Shown here in pieces: positions 41,664 to 55,456 of a DNA stretch of 64,000 nucleotides; the first letter of the stretch is position 1, and the number at the start of each line of letters is the position of its first letter. The DNA is from Aristolochia californica (Eukaryota > Streptophyta > Magnoliopsida > Piperales > Aristolochiaceae): the NCBI GenBank assembly GCA_029961685.1, contig JARWKL010000004.1:17978348-18042347 (forward strand), written 5' to 3'. The position numbers and the translations under genes are program-made. The notes under the pieces are model-generated. The model was not told where the DNA came from. It saw nothing but the letters and a program-made list of their open reading frames with translations, and did not search any database.

Positions 41664-41944
41664 GGTTTGGATCCATAGGTCATTTGCATCTTTAACATGT
41701 TTCAAGCATGCATATCCATTTTTTAAAACATGTGTATTTCTTAAAAAATTCCAAGCTATTAGAGTTGAACTAGTGGAATTTCCCAAAGTTGGACAACACA
41801 ATTTTTGTTTTCATTTTAAAAATATCTATGATCGTTAGGTTAACTTTTTTTAAATGGGGAAAATAATGGCTAGTTTGACTCGGGTAAATATCCCGCCGCA
41901 TGTTCACTTGAGAATTTATTGAGCGTTTGTTAATCTCTATAAAA
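41664..41944 (+). repeat. relict satellite unit (281 bp) with phase jump
   Basis: At about 41,817 the text TTTTCATTT passes into TAAAAATATCTATGATCG, removing about 400 bp. Bases 41,691-41,816 are identical to 42,651-42,776, exactly 960 bp downstream. The copies share a private ten-base loss (TGTGTA joined to TTTCTTAAAAAATTCC). Confidence 0.92.
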
Positions 41945-44900
41945 GGTTGGATCCATAGGTCATTTGCATCGTTAACATATTTGAAAAATGCATTTCCATT
42001 TTTAAAAACATGTGTAGAAAAATCTCTTTCTTTTAAAATTCCAAGCAATTAGGGTTGAACTAGTGGAATTTCCTAAACATGGATAACAAAACTTTTGTGT
42101 TCATTTGGGGTGTGTGAATAAATTTTATTTACATCCATTTTTTATTGCTTAAAATTTTTTCCATACATAAACTCTAAAATTTTAATTTTTTGTGATCTAT
42201 TTGTTCTTTATCTCTTTTTTGTTTATGAGATCTAGGGAAAGTGAAAACTCTAAGTTTTGATTTCATAAAAAAGTATACATCTAAAATGGAAATGCACAAT
42301 ACAAAAATGTAGAGAGAGATAATTCCATAAACTGTCTGTAATTTTTAGAGATTGTAAACACATTTTAGTTTTTAAATATTAAGTTTTGCAATCGTCGGGA
42401 AAAGGAAGAGGCGGGGATTTTTAACTGAGTGTTAACACCCTATCCAAAAGTCATTACATACAAAAATATAACCCATTACGCATGATAAATCACTTTACAA
42501 TCATGTATGATCGTTAGGTCAGCTTTTTGTAAATGGGCAAAATAATGGCTTGTTTGACTCGGGTAAATATCCCACTGCACATTCACTTGAGAATTTAATG
42601 AGCGTTTTTTATTCTCTTTAAAAGGTTTGGATCCATATTTCATTTGCATGTTTAACATGTTTCAAGCATGCATATCCATTTTTTAAAACATGTGTATTTC
42701 TTAAAAAATTCCAAGCTATTAGAGTTGAACTAGTGGAATTTCCCAAAGTTGGACAACACAATTTTTGTTTTCATTTGTGGTTTGTGAATAAATTTTCTTT
42801 ACTTACATTCATTATTACTTTAAATTTTTTCCACACATAAACTCTAAAATTTTCATTTTGTTGTGATCTATTTGCCTTTTATCTCTTTTTTGTTAACGAG
42901 ATGAAGAGAAAGTGTAAACACAAGTTTTGATTTAAGAAAAAAGTATACACCAAAAATGGAAATGCACAATGCACAAATATAGAGAGAGATAATTCGAAAA
43001 GGGTCTATCATTTTTAGAAATTTTAAACTCTTTTAAGTTTTTATATATTAGGTTTTGCAATCATCGAGAAAAGAGGGAGGCGAGGGATTTTCAACTGAGT
43101 GTAGACTCCCGATCCATAAGTCATTCCATACAAAAATATAGCCCGTTATGCATGATAAATTAGTTCAAAATCATCTATGATCATTAGGTCAGCTTTTTTT
43201 TAATGGGCAAAATAATGGCTTGTTTGATTCAGGTAAATATCTCACTACACGTTTGCTTGAGAATTTAATGAGAGTTTGCTATTCTCTTTAAAATTCTTAG
43301 ATCCATAGGTCATTTGCATCTTTACCATGTTTCAAGCATGGATATCTGCTTTTTAAAACATGTGTAGAAAAATCTCTTTCGTATAAAATTCCAAGCTATT
43401 AGGGTTGAACTAGTGGAATTTCACAGGCTTGGATAACAAAAATTTTGTGTCAATTTGTGATTTGTGAATAAATTTTCTTTACTTACATTTGTTATTGCTT
43501 TCAAATTTTTCTATACATCAACTCTTAAATTCTAAATTTTTGTGATGTATTTGCTTTTTATCTCTTTTTCGTTTACGAGATGAAGTGAAAGTGAAAAATC
43601 ATGATTTGATTTAAGAAAAAAGTATACATCTAAAATGGAAATGCACAATGCTCAAATGTAGAGAGAGATAATTCCAAAAAGTGTCTAAAAGTTTTAGGGA
43701 TTGTAAAATATTTTTAGTTTTTATATATTTGGTTTTGTAAACGTCAAGAAAAGGGGGAGGCGGGAGATTTTTAACTGAGTGTTGACTCCCATTCCATAAG
43801 TCATTCCTTACAAAAATATAGCCCATTACGCATGATAAATCACTTTACAATCATTTATGATAGTTAGGTCAGCATTTTCTAAATGGGCAAAATAATGGCT
43901 TGTTTGACTCGGGTAAATATCCCACCACACGTTCGCTTGAGAATTTAATGAGCGTTTGTTATTCTCTTAAAAAGGTTTGGATCCATTGGTCATTTGCATG
44001 TTTAACTTGTTTCAAGCATGCATATCCATTTTTTAAAACATGTGTAGAAAAATTACTTTCATATAAAATTAAAAACTAATAGGGTTGAACTAGTCAAATT
44101 TCCCAAACTTGGACAACAAAACTTTTGTGCTCATTTGCGGTGTGTGAATAAATTTTTTTTAATTACATTTGTTATTGCTTTAAAATTTTTCCATATATAA
44201 ACTCTAAAATTTTCATTTTGTTGTGATCTATGTTCCTTTTATCTCTTTTTTGTTTACGAGATGAAGCGAAAGTGAAAACTCAAGTTTTGATTTAAGAAAA
44301 GAGTATACATCTAAAAAGGAAATGCACAATGCAAAAATGTAGAGAGATAATTCCAAAAAGTGTCTGAAATTTTTTGGGATTGTAAACTCTTTTTAGTTTT
44401 TATATATTAGGTTTTACAATCGTCAAGAAAGGGCATGGCTGGGGATTTTTAACTGAGTGTTGACTCCCAGTCCATAAGTCATTCCTTACAAAAATATAGT
44501 CCGTTACGCAAGATAAATCAGTTTACAATAATCTATGATCATTAGGTCAGCTTTTTGTAAATCGAAAAAATAATGGTTTGTTTGACTCAGCTAAATATCC
44601 CACCACGCGTCCACTTGAGAATTTCTTCAGCGTTTGTTATTCTCTTAAAATGGTTTGGATCCATAGGTCATTTACATCTTTAAGATACTTATCCATTTTT
44701 AATAACATGTGTAGAAAAATCTCTTTCTTATAAAATTCAAAACTATTAGGGTTGAACAAGTGGAATTTTCCAAACATGGATAACAAAACTTTTGTTTTCA
44801 TTTGCGGTGTGTCAATAAATTTTATATACTTACATTTCTTATTGCTTGAAATTTTTTCCATACATAAACTCCAAAAGTTTCATTTTGTTGTGATCTACTT

Positions 44901-47900
44901 GCCTTTTATTTCTTTTTTGTGTATGAGATGAAGGGAAAGTAAAAACTCAAGTTTTTATTAAAGAATAAAGTATTCATCTAAAATTTAAATGCACAATGAA
45001 AAAATGTAAAGATAGATAATTCCTAAAAGTGTCTGTAATTTTTAGGGATTGTAAACTCTTTTTAGTTTTTATATTTTAGGTTTCGCAAACTTTGGGAAAA
45101 GGGGGAGGCGGGGGATTTTCAAGTGAGTGTTGACTCCCATACCATAAGTAATTCTTTACAAAAATATAGCCCATTATACATGATAAATTACTTTACAATC
45201 ATCAATGATCGTTAGATTTGCTTTTTGTGAATGGGAAAATAATGGCTTGTTTGACTCGGGTAAATATCCCACCGCACGGTCGTTTGAGAATTTAATGAGC
45301 GTTTGTTATTCCCTTTAAAAGGTTTGGATCCATAGGTCATTTGCATTGTTAACATGTTTCAAGCATGCATATCCATTTTTTAAAACAAGTGTAGAAAAAT
45401 CTCTTTCTTATAAAATTCGAAGCTATTAGGGTTGAACTAGTGGAATTTCTTCTACTTGGTTAAAAACATTTTGAGTTTATTTGTGGAAAGTGAATAAATT
45501 TTGTTTACTTACATTTGTTATTTCTTTAAATTTTTTCCATACATAAACTCTAAAATTTTCATTTTGTTGTGATCTCTTTGCCTTTTGCCTCTTTTTTGTT
45601 TTCGAGATGAAGGGAAAGTGAAAAGTAAAAGTTTTGATTTAAGACAAAAGTATACATCTAAACTGGAAATGCACAATAGACAAATGTAGTGAGAGATAAT
45701 TCCAAAAAGTGTCTGTTATTTTTTGGGATTGTAAACTATTTTTAGCTTTTAGATATTAGGTTTTGCAATCATTGGGAAATGGGGGAGGCGGGGGATTTTT
45801 AATTGTGTGTTGACTCACAATCCCTAAGTCATTCCTTACAAGAATATAGCTTGTTATGCATGATAAATCACTTTACAGTCATCTATTGTCGTTAGGTCAT
45901 ATTTTTGTAAATGGGCAAAATAATGGCTTGTTTGACTTGGGTAAATATACCACAGTACGTTCACTTGAAAATTCATTGAGCGTTTGTTATTCTCTTTAAA
46001 ATTTTTGGATCCATAGGTCATTTTCATCTATAAGATGTTTCAAGCATGCATATCTATTTTTTAAAACATGTGCAAAACAATCTGTTTCTTATAAAATTCC
46101 AAGCTATTAGGTTTGAACTAGTGGAATTTCCCAAACATGGACAACAAAAAATTTGTGTTTATTTGTGGTGTTTGAATAAGTTTTCTTTACTAATATTTAC
46201 TGTTTTAAATTTATTCCATACATAAACTCTAAATTTTTTATTTTGTTGTGATCTATTTACCTTTTATCTGTTTTTTGTGCACGAGATGAAGGGAAATTGA
46301 AAACTCAAGTTTGTATTTAAGAAAAAATTTATATGTAAATTGGAAATACACAACGCACAAATGTAGAGAGAAATATTTCAAAAAACGTGTATGTAATTTT
46401 AGGGATTGTAAACTATTTTTAGTTTATATATATTCGGTTTTTCAATCGTCAGGAAAAAGGGGGAGGTGGGGGATTTTTAACTGACTATTCACTCCTAATC
46501 CATAAGTCATTCCTTACAAAAATATATCCCATTATTTATGGTAAATCACTTTACAATCATCTATGATCATTAGGTCAGCTTTTTGTATATAGGGAAAATA
46601 ATGGTTTATTTGACTCGGGTTAATATCCCACCGCACGTTCACATGAGTTTTAATGAGCGTTTTTTATTCATTTTAAAATGATTGGATCGATAGGTCACTT
46701 GCATCTTTAAAAACATTCAAGCATGCATATCTATTTTTTAAAACATGTCTAGAAAAATCTTTTTCTCATAAAATTCCAAACTATTAGGGTTGAATTAGAG
46801 GAATTTCCTAAGTTGGATAACAAAACTTTTATTTTATTTTGTGGTGTGTGAATAAATTTTCTTTACTTATATTTCTTATATATTTAACATTTTTCCACAC
46901 ATAAACTCTAAAATTTTAATATTTGTTGTGATCTATTTGCCATTTATTTCTTTTTATTTTTACGAGATGACGGGAAAGTGAAAACTCAAGTTTTGATTTA
47001 AGAAAAAAGTATACTTATAAAATTGAAATTCACATTGCACAAATGTAGAGATAGATAATTCCAAAAAGTGTCTATAATTTTTAGGGATTGTAAACTCTTT
47101 TTAGTTTTTATATATCAGGTTTTGCAATTGTCGGGAAAAGGGGGTGGAGGGGGGTTTTTAACTGAGTGTTGACTCCATATCCATAAGTCATTCCTTACAA
47201 AAATATAGCCCATTACGCATGCTAAATCACGTTACAATCATCTATGGCCGTTAGGTCAGTTTTTAGTAAATGGGAAAAATAATGGCTTGTTTGACTCCGG
47301 TAAATATCCAACCGCATGTTTACTTGAGAATTTAATGAGTGTTTGTGATTCTATCTAAAATATTTGGATCCATAGGTCATTTTCACCGAGAACATGTTTC
47401 AAGCATGCATATCCATTTTTTAAAACATGTACAGAAAATCTCTTTCTTATAAAATTTCAAGCAATTTGGGTTGAACTTATGGAATTTCCGAAAGTTGGAT
47501 TACAAAAATTTTGTGTTCATTTGTGGTGTGTGAATATAATTTCTTTACTTACATTTGTTATTGCTTTAATTTTTTTCCATACTTAAACTCTAAAAATTTC
47601 ATTTTGTTCTGATCTATTTGCCTTTTATATCTTTTTGGTTGTCGAGATGAAGGGAAAGTAAAAAGTGAAGTTTTTATTTAAGAAAAAAGTATACATCTAA
47701 AATGGAAATGCACAATGCACAAATGTAGAGAAAGATATTTCCAAAAAGTGTCTGTAACTTCTAGGGATTGTAAACTCTTTTTAGTTTTTATATATTAGGT
47801 TTTGCAACCGTTGGGAAAAGGGGGAGGTGAGGAATTTTTAAATAAGTGTTGACTCCCAATCCATAAGTCATTCCTTACAAAAATATTGCCCGTTATGCTT

Positions 47901-48035
47901 GATAAATCACTTTAGAATCATCTATGATCGTTAGGGCAGCTTTTTGTAAGTGGGCAAAAAAATGGCTTGTTAGAATCGGGTAAATATCCCACAACAGGTT
48001 CACTTGAAAATTGAATGTTGTTATTCCCTTTAAAA

Positions 48036-48663
48036 GGATTTGATTGGTCATTTGAATGTTTAACATGTTCGAAGCATGCATATCCATTTTTTAGGGTTGA
48101 ACAAGCGGAAATTCCCAAACTTGGATAACAAAAATTTTGTGTTCATTTGGGGTGTGTGAATAAATTTTATTTACTTACATTTTTTATTTCTTTAAATTTT
48201 TTCCAAACATAAACACTAAAATTTTCATTTTGTTGTGATTTATTTGCCTTTTATCCCTTTTTTTTATGAGAAGAAGGGAAAGTGAAAACTCTAGTTTTCA
48301 TTTAAGAAAAAAGTATACATCTAAAATGGAAATGCTCATTGCACAAATTTAGAGAGAGATAATTTCATAAAGTGTGTGTAATTTTTAGGGATTGTAAACT
48401 CTTTATAGTTTTTATTTATTAGGTATTGCAATCGTCAGGAAAGGAGGAGGCGGGGGAGTTTTAACTGAGTGTTGACTCCCCATCCATAAGTCATTCCATA
48501 AAAAAATATAACCCGTTGTGCATGATAAATCACTTTACAATCATCTATGACCGTTAGGTCAGCTTTTATTAAATAGGCAAAATAATGGCTTGTTTAACTC
48601 TGGTAAATATCCCACCGCACGTTCACTTGAGAAATTAATGAGTGTTTGTTATTCTCTTTAAAA
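48036..48663 (+). repeat. satellite unit with ~50-bp deletion in the CATG core
   Basis: Near 48,092 TATCCATTTTTT joins directly to AGGGTTGAAC, removing the AAAACATGTGTAGAAAAATC segment up to the GCTATT word. A similar loss, with different ends, is at about 3,462 in the unit at 3397. GGATCC is also damaged (GGATTTGATTGG at 48,036). Confidence 0.85.
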
Positions 48664-51600
48664 GGTTTGGATCCATAGGTAATTTGCATCTTTAACATTT
48701 TTCATGGTTGCATATCCATTTTTAAAAACATGTGTAGAAAAATATCTTTCTTATAAAATTCCAAGCTATTAGGGTTGAACTAGTGGAATTTCCCAAACTT
48801 GGATAACAAAACTTATGTTCATTTGTGGTGTGTGAATAAATTTTCTTTACTTACATTTGTTACTGCTATAAATTTTTCCATTCATAAACTCAAAAATTTT
48901 CATTTTGTTGTGATCTATTTGCCTTTTATCCCTTTTTTGTTTATGAGATGAAGGGAAAATGAAAAATCAAGTTTTTATTTAATTAAAAAGTATAAATCTA
49001 AAATGGAAATGCATAATGCACAAATTAAGTGAGAGATATTTCCAAAAACTGCCTGTAATTTTTAGGGATTGTAAACTCTTTTTTGTTTTCATATATAAGA
49101 TGTTTTAATAGTTGGGAAATGGGTGAGACAAGGGATTTTTAACTGTGTGTTAACTCCCAATCAATAAGTCATTCCTTAAAAAAATATAGCCCAATACACA
49201 TGATAAATAATTTTACAATAATCTTTTCCCGGTAGGTCAGCTTTTTGTAAATGGGCAAAATAATGTCTTGTTTGCCTCGGGGAAATATCCCACCGCACGT
49301 TCACTTGAGAATTTAGTGAGCATTTTTTATTCTCTTTAAAAGATTTGGATCCATAGGTCATTTGCATCTTTAACATGTTCCAAGCTTGCATATCCATTTA
49401 TAAAACATGTGTAGAAAAGTCTCTTTCTTATAAAATTCCAAGCTATAAGGGTTGAACTAGTGGAATTTCCCAAACTTGGATAACAAAATTTTTGGGTTCA
49501 TTCGTGGTGTGTGAATAAATTTTATTTACTTAAATTTTTAATTTCTTTAAATTTTTTCCATACATTGTTGTGATCTATTTGCCTTTTATCTCTTTTTTGT
49601 TTACGAGATGAAGGGAAAGTGAAAACTCAAGTTTTCATTTAAGAAAAAAATATACATCTAAAATAGAAATGCTCATTGCACAAATGTAGAGAGAGACAAT
49701 TCCCAAAAGTGTCAGTAATTTATTGTCATTGTAAACTCTTTAGAGGTTTTATTTATTAGGTTTTGGAATCTTTGGGAAAAGGGGGAGGCGGGGGAGTTTT
49801 AACTGAGTGTTGACACCCAATCCATAAGTCATTCCTGATAAAACTATTGCCCATTAATCATGATAAATCACTTTAATATCATCTATGATCGTTAGGAAAG
49901 CTATCTTTAATAGGCAAAATAATTGTTTGTTTGACATTGGAAAATAAACCACCGCACGTTCACTTGAGAATTTATTGAGCGTTTGTTATTCTCTTTAAAA
50001 GGTTTGAATCCATAGGTAGTTTGCATATTTAACATGTTTCAAGCTTGCAGATCCAATTTTATAAACTTGTGTAGAAAAATATCTTTCTAAAAATTCCAAG
50101 CTATTAGGGTTCAAGTCGTACAATTTCCCAAACTTGTATAAAAAAACTTTTGTGTTCATTTCTGGTGTGTGAATAAATTTTATTTACTCACACTTGTTAT
50201 TGCTTTAAATTTTTTCCATCCATAAACTCAAAAATTTTCATTTTGATGTGATCTATTTGCCTTTGATAACTTTTTTGTTTACGAGATGAAGGAAAAGTAC
50301 AAACTGAAGATTTGATTTAAGAAAAAAGTATACATCTAAAATGGAAATACACAATGCACAAACGTAGAGAGTGATAATTCCAAAAAGTGCCTTAAATTTT
50401 TAGGGATTGTAAACTCTTTTTAGTTTTTATATATTAGGTTTCGCAATCGTCGGGATAAGGGGGAGGCAGGGGATTTTTAATTGAGTGTTGACTCCCAATC
50501 CATAAGTGATTCCTTACAAAAATATAATCCATTACGCATGATTAATCACTTTCCAATCATCTACGATCGTTAGGTCCACTTTTTGTAAATGGGAAAAATA
50601 ATGGCTTGTTTGACTCGGGTAAATATCCCACCGCTCGTTCACATAAGATTTTAAAGAGCGTTTGTTAATCTCTTTAAAATGTTTGGATCCATAGGTCATT
50701 TGCATCTTTAACATGTTCCAAGCATGCATATCCATTTTTTAAAACATGTGTAGAAAAAGCTCTTTCTTATAAAATTCCAAGCTATTAGGGTTGAACTAGT
50801 GCAATTTCCAAAACTTGGATAACAAAGATTTTGATCTCATTCGTAGCGTGTGAATAAATTTTCTTTACTTACATTTGTTATTGCCTTAAATTTTTTTCAT
50901 ACATCAACTCTAAAATTTACATTTTTTCATGATCTCTTTGCCTTTTATCTCTTTTTTGTTTACATGATGAAGGGAGAGTGAGAACTCAAGTTTTTATCTT
51001 AGAAAAAAGCATACATCTAAAATGGAAAGGCACAATTCACAAATGTAGGCAGAGATAATTCCAAAAAGTGTTTGTAATTTTTAAGGATTGTAAACCCCTT
51101 TTATTTTTTTATATTAGGTTTTGTAATCGTCGGGAAAAGGGGGGAGGTGGGGGATTTTTAACATATTTTTGACTCCCAATCTATAAGTCATTCCTAACAA
51201 AAATATAGCCCGTTACTCATGATAAATCACTTTAAAATCATCTATGATCTTCAGGTCAGCTTTTTGTAAATTGGGCACAATAGTGGCTTGTTTGACTCGA
51301 GTAAATATCCCACTATATGTTCACTTGAGAATTTAATGAGTGTTTTTTATTCTCTTTAAAAGGTTTGGATCAAAGGTCATTTACATCTTTAACATGTTTG
51401 AAGAAAGAATATCTATTTTTTAAAATATGTGTAGAAAAATCTCTTTCTTATAAAATTCCAAGATATTGTGATTGAACTAGTGGAATTTCCCAAACTTGAA
51501 TAACAAAAAATTCGTGTGCATTTGTGGTGTCAATAAATTTTCTTTACTTTCATTTGTTATTGCTTAAAATTTTTTCCACACACCTACTCTAAAATTTTCA

Positions 51601-52046
51601 TTTTGTTGTGATCTATTTGCCTTTTATCTCTTTTTTATTTACAAGATGAAGGGAAAGTGAATACAAAAATTTAGAGTTAAGAAAAAAGCATACATCTAAA
51701 ATGGAAATTCACAATGCACAAATGTAGAGAGAGATAATTCCATAAGTTTCTGTAATTTTTAGAGATTTTAAACTCTTTTTAGTTTTTAATTTTTATATAT
51801 TAGGTTTTGCCATCGTCGGGAAAAGGGGGAGGCGAGGGATTTTTAATTGAAAGTTTACTCCCAATCTATAAGTCATTCCTTACAAAAAATTACCAAGTTA
51901 CACATGATAAATCACTTTATAATCATCTATGATCGTTAGGTCAGTGTTTTGTAAATAGGCAAAATAATTGCTTTTTTGACTCAGGTAAGTATCCCACCTC
52001 ACATTCACTTGAGAGTTTAATTAGCGTTTGTTATTCTCTTAAAAAA

Positions 52047-52252
52047 GGTTTGGATCCATAGGTCATTTGCATCTTTAACGTGTTTCAAGCTTGCATATCC
52101 ATTTTTTAGAACATTTGTAGAAAAATCTCTTTCTTATAAAATTCCAAGCTATTAGGGTTGAACTAGTGGAATTTCCCAAACTTGGATAACAAAACTTTTG
52201 TGTTCATTTGTGGTATGTGAATAAATTTTATTTACTTATATTATCTTTAAAA
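52047..52252 (+). repeat. relict satellite unit (206 bp)
   Basis: This is the shortest unit in the window. It runs normally through ACTAGT to TTTACTTATA, then near 52,240 jumps to TTATCTTTAAAAGG, the very end of a unit. About 475 bp are missing, including the G-rich island. Confidence 0.92.
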
Positions 52253-52713
52253 GGTTTGGATCCATTGGTCATTTTCATCTTTAATATGTTTCAGACATGC
52301 ATATCCATTTTTTAGAACATGTGTAGAAAACTCTCTTTCTTATGAAATTCCAAGCAATTAGGGTTGAACTAGTGGAATTTCCTAAACTTGGATAACAAAA
52401 CTTATGTGTTCATTTGTGGTGTGTCAATAAATTTTCTTTCCTTACATTTTTTATTGCTTTAATTTGTCCATACATAAATTCTAAAATTTTCATTTTGTAG
52501 TGATCTATTTGTCTTTTATATCCTTTTTGTTTACGACATGAAGGGAAAGTGAAAACTCATGTTTTTATTTAATAAAAAAGTATACATCTAAAATGTAAAT
52601 GCACAATGCACAAATGTAGAGAGAGTTAATTCCAAAAAGTGTCTATAATTTTTAGGAATTGTAAACTCTTTTTATTTTTTATATATTTGGTTTTGGAATC
52701 GTCGCGAAATAAA

Positions 52714-52730
52714 GGGGGGGGGGGGGGGGG
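52714..52730 (+). repeat. G17 homopolymer
   Basis: Seventeen consecutive G bases lie in the position of the unit's usual G-rich island, followed by CAAGGGATTTTT. Other units have a longest G run of about five or six here. It may be a true expansion or a basecalling or assembly error; homopolymers of this length are error-prone. Confidence 0.9.
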
Positions 52731-55456
52731 CAAGGGATTTTTCAAATGATTTCTGACTCCCAATCCATAGGTCATTGCTTAAAAAAATATAGCCCGTTAT
52801 ACATGATATATCACTTTACAATCATCTATGATTGTTAGGGCTGTTTTTTTTAAAATGGGCAAAATAATGGCTTGTTTGACTCAGGTAAATATACCACCGC
52901 ACTTTCACTTGATAATTTAATGTGCATTTTTTATTCTCTTTAAAAGGTTTGGATCCATAGGTCACTTGCATCTTTAACATGTTCAAAACTTGCATATCCA
53001 TTTATAAAACATGTGTAGAAAAATCTCTTTCTTATAAAATTCCAAGCTATTAGGGTCGAACTAGTGGAATTTCCCATACTTGGATAACAAAAGTTTTGTG
53101 TTCATTTTTGCTGTGTGAATATATTTTCTTTACTTAGATTTCTTATTGCTTTAAATTTTTTCCATACATAAACTCTAATATTATCATTTTTTTGTGATCT
53201 ATTTGCCTTTAATCTCTTTTTTTGTTAATGAGATGAAGGGAAAGTGAAAACTCAAGTTTTCATTTAAGAAAAAAGTATACATCTAAAATAGAAATGCTCT
53301 ATGCACAAATGTAGAGAGAGATAATTCAAAAAAGTGTCTACAATTTTTAGGGATTGTAAACTCTTTATAGGTTTTATTTATTAGGTTTTTCAAATGTCGA
53401 GAAACGGGGGAGGCGGGGGAGTTTTAACTGAGTTTGGACACCCAATCCATAAGTCATTCTTGACAAAAATATAGCCCGTTAAGCATGATAAATCACTTTA
53501 CAATCATCTACGATCGTTAGGTCTGCTTTCTTTAAATAGGCAAAATAATTGTTTGTTTGACACGGGTAAATACACCACCGCATGTTCTCTTGAGAATTTA
53601 ATGAGTATTTGTTATTCTCTTTAAAAGGTTTGGATCCATAGGTAATTTGCATCTTTAACTTGTTTCAAGCTTGCATATCCATGTAGAAAAAATCTCTTTC
53701 TTAAAATTTCAAGCTATTAGGGTTGAACTAGTGGAATTTCCCAAACTTGTATAACAAAACTTTTCTATTCATTTCTGGTGTGTGAATAAATTTTCTTTAA
53801 CCACATTTTTTATTGTTTTAAATTTTTTTCCATACATAAACTCTAAAATTTTCATTTTTTTGTGATCTATTTGTCTTTCATCAATTTTTTGTTTACAAGA
53901 TGAAGGGAAAGTGCAAACTCAAGTTTTGATTTAAGAAACAAATATACATCTAAAATGGAAATACACATTGCACAAATGTAGAGAGTGATAATTCCAAAAA
54001 GTGTCTTAAATTTTTAGGGATTGTAAACACTTTTTAGTTTTTATTTATAAGGTTTTGCAATAGTTGGGAAAAGGGGGAAGCGGGGGGTTTTTAACTAAGT
54101 GTTGACACCCAATCCATAATTCATTCCTTAAAAAAATATAGCCCGTTACGTATGATAAATCACATTACAATCATCTATGATCGTTAGGTCAGCTTTTTTT
54201 AAAAGTGCAAAATAATGGCTCATTTGACTCGGGTAAAAATCCCACCACACATTCACTTGAGAATTTAATAAGCGTTTGTTATTCTCTTTAAAATATTTGC
54301 ATCTATGGGTCATTTTAATCTTTAACATGTTTCAAGCATGCATTTCAATTTTTTTAAAAATGTGTAGAAAAATCTCTTTCTTATAAAATTCCAAGCTATT
54401 AAGGTTGAACTTGTGGAATTTCCTAAACTTGGATAACAAAAATTTTGTATTCATTTGTGGTGTGTGAATAAAATTTTTTTACTTACATTTGGTATTGCTT
54501 TGAATTTTTTCCAAACATAAACTCTAAAATTTTCATTTTTTTGTGATCTATTTACCTTTTATCTCTTTTTTTTTACGAGAAGAAGGGAAACTGAAAATTC
54601 ATGTTTGGATTTAAGAAAAATGTATACATCTAAAATGGCAATTCACAATGCACAAATGTAGGGAGAGATATTTCAAAAAAGTGTCTGTAACTTTTAGGGA
54701 TTGTAAACTCTTTTTAGTTTTTATATAATAGGTTTCGCAATCGTTGGGAAAAGGGGGTGGCGAAGAATTTTTAAATGAGTGTTGACTCTCAATCATAAGT
54801 CATTCCTTACAAAAATATATCCCATAATGCATGATAAATCACTTTATAATCATCCATGATCGTTAGGGTAACTTTTCGTAAACGGAAAAAAAATTGGCTT
54901 GTTAGACTCGGGTAAATATCCCACATCACGTTCAGTTGAGAATTTAATGAGCATTTATTATTCTATTTAAAAGGATTGGATCCATATGTCATTTGAATCT
55001 TTAACATTTTTGAAGCATGCATATCCATTTTTTAAAACATGTGTGGAAAAATATTTTTCTTATAAAATTCTGAGCTATTAGGGTTGAACTACTGCAATTT
55101 CCCAAACTTGGATACCAAAATTTTGTGATCATTTGTGGTGTGTGAATAAATTTTATTTACTTAAATTTTTTATTGGTTTAAATTTTATCCCTACATAAAC
55201 TCTAAAATTTTCATTTTGTTGTGATCTATTTGCCTTTTATCTCTTTTTTATTTAAAAGATGAAGGGAAAGTGAAAACTCAAGTTTTCGTTTAAGAAAAAA
55301 GTATACATCTAAAATGGAAATGCTTATTGCACAAATGTAGAGAGAGATAATTTCATAAAGTGTCTATAATTTTTAGGGATTGTAAACTATTTATAGTTTT
55401 ATTTATTTCTGAAAAAGGGGAGGCGGGGGAGTTTTAACTGAGTGTTGACTCCCAGC

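Larger units (their letters stand above)
1..55454 (+). repeat. ~680-bp satellite array, left block (85 units)
   Basis: Head-to-tail satellite. Unit starts, phased on GGTTTGGATCC or its variant: 101, 741, 1416, 2089, 2724, 3397, 3997, 4672, 5056, 5734, 6416, 7084, 7763, 8442, 9105, 9797, 10478, 10824, 11506, 12135, 12814, 13493, 14155, 14820, 15477, 16155, 16830, 17510, 18177, 18857, 19540, 20036, 20716, 21396, 22016, 22701, 23381, 24040, 24721, 25402, 26082, 26764, 27447, 28125, 28806, 29486, 30166, 30832, 31483, 32164, 32845, 33525, 34216, 34897, 35578, 36258, 36922, 37601, 38271, 38953, 39633, 40306, 40987, 41664, 41945, 42624, 43294, 43974, 44652, 45321, 46002, 46679, 47361, 48036, 48664, 49342, 50001, 50680, 51362, 52047, 52253, 52946, 53627, 54294, 54973. 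The commonest spacing is 678-683 bp. All units have the same orientation. Neighbouring units differ at many scattered sites, so the array is old and only partly homogenised. The first 100 bases are the end of a further unit. Confidence 0.97.
41664..55454 (+). repeat. satellite domain 6: mixed units up to the retroelement island
   Basis: This domain holds the 281-bp and 206-bp relict units and a further block pair: about 49,342-50,640 with 52,946-54,260, offset 3,604-3,626 bp, sharing CTTTATAGG or CTTTAGAGG before TTTTATTTATTAGG, GGGGGAGTTTTAACTGAG, CACCCAATCC, AGGCAAAATAATTGTTTG and GTAGAGAGTGATAATTCC. The units at 48036 and 54973 also share AATTTCATAAAGTGT and AAAAGGATT. The last unit is cut off by foreign DNA after GTGTTGACTCCCA at 55,454. 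Confidence 0.75.
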
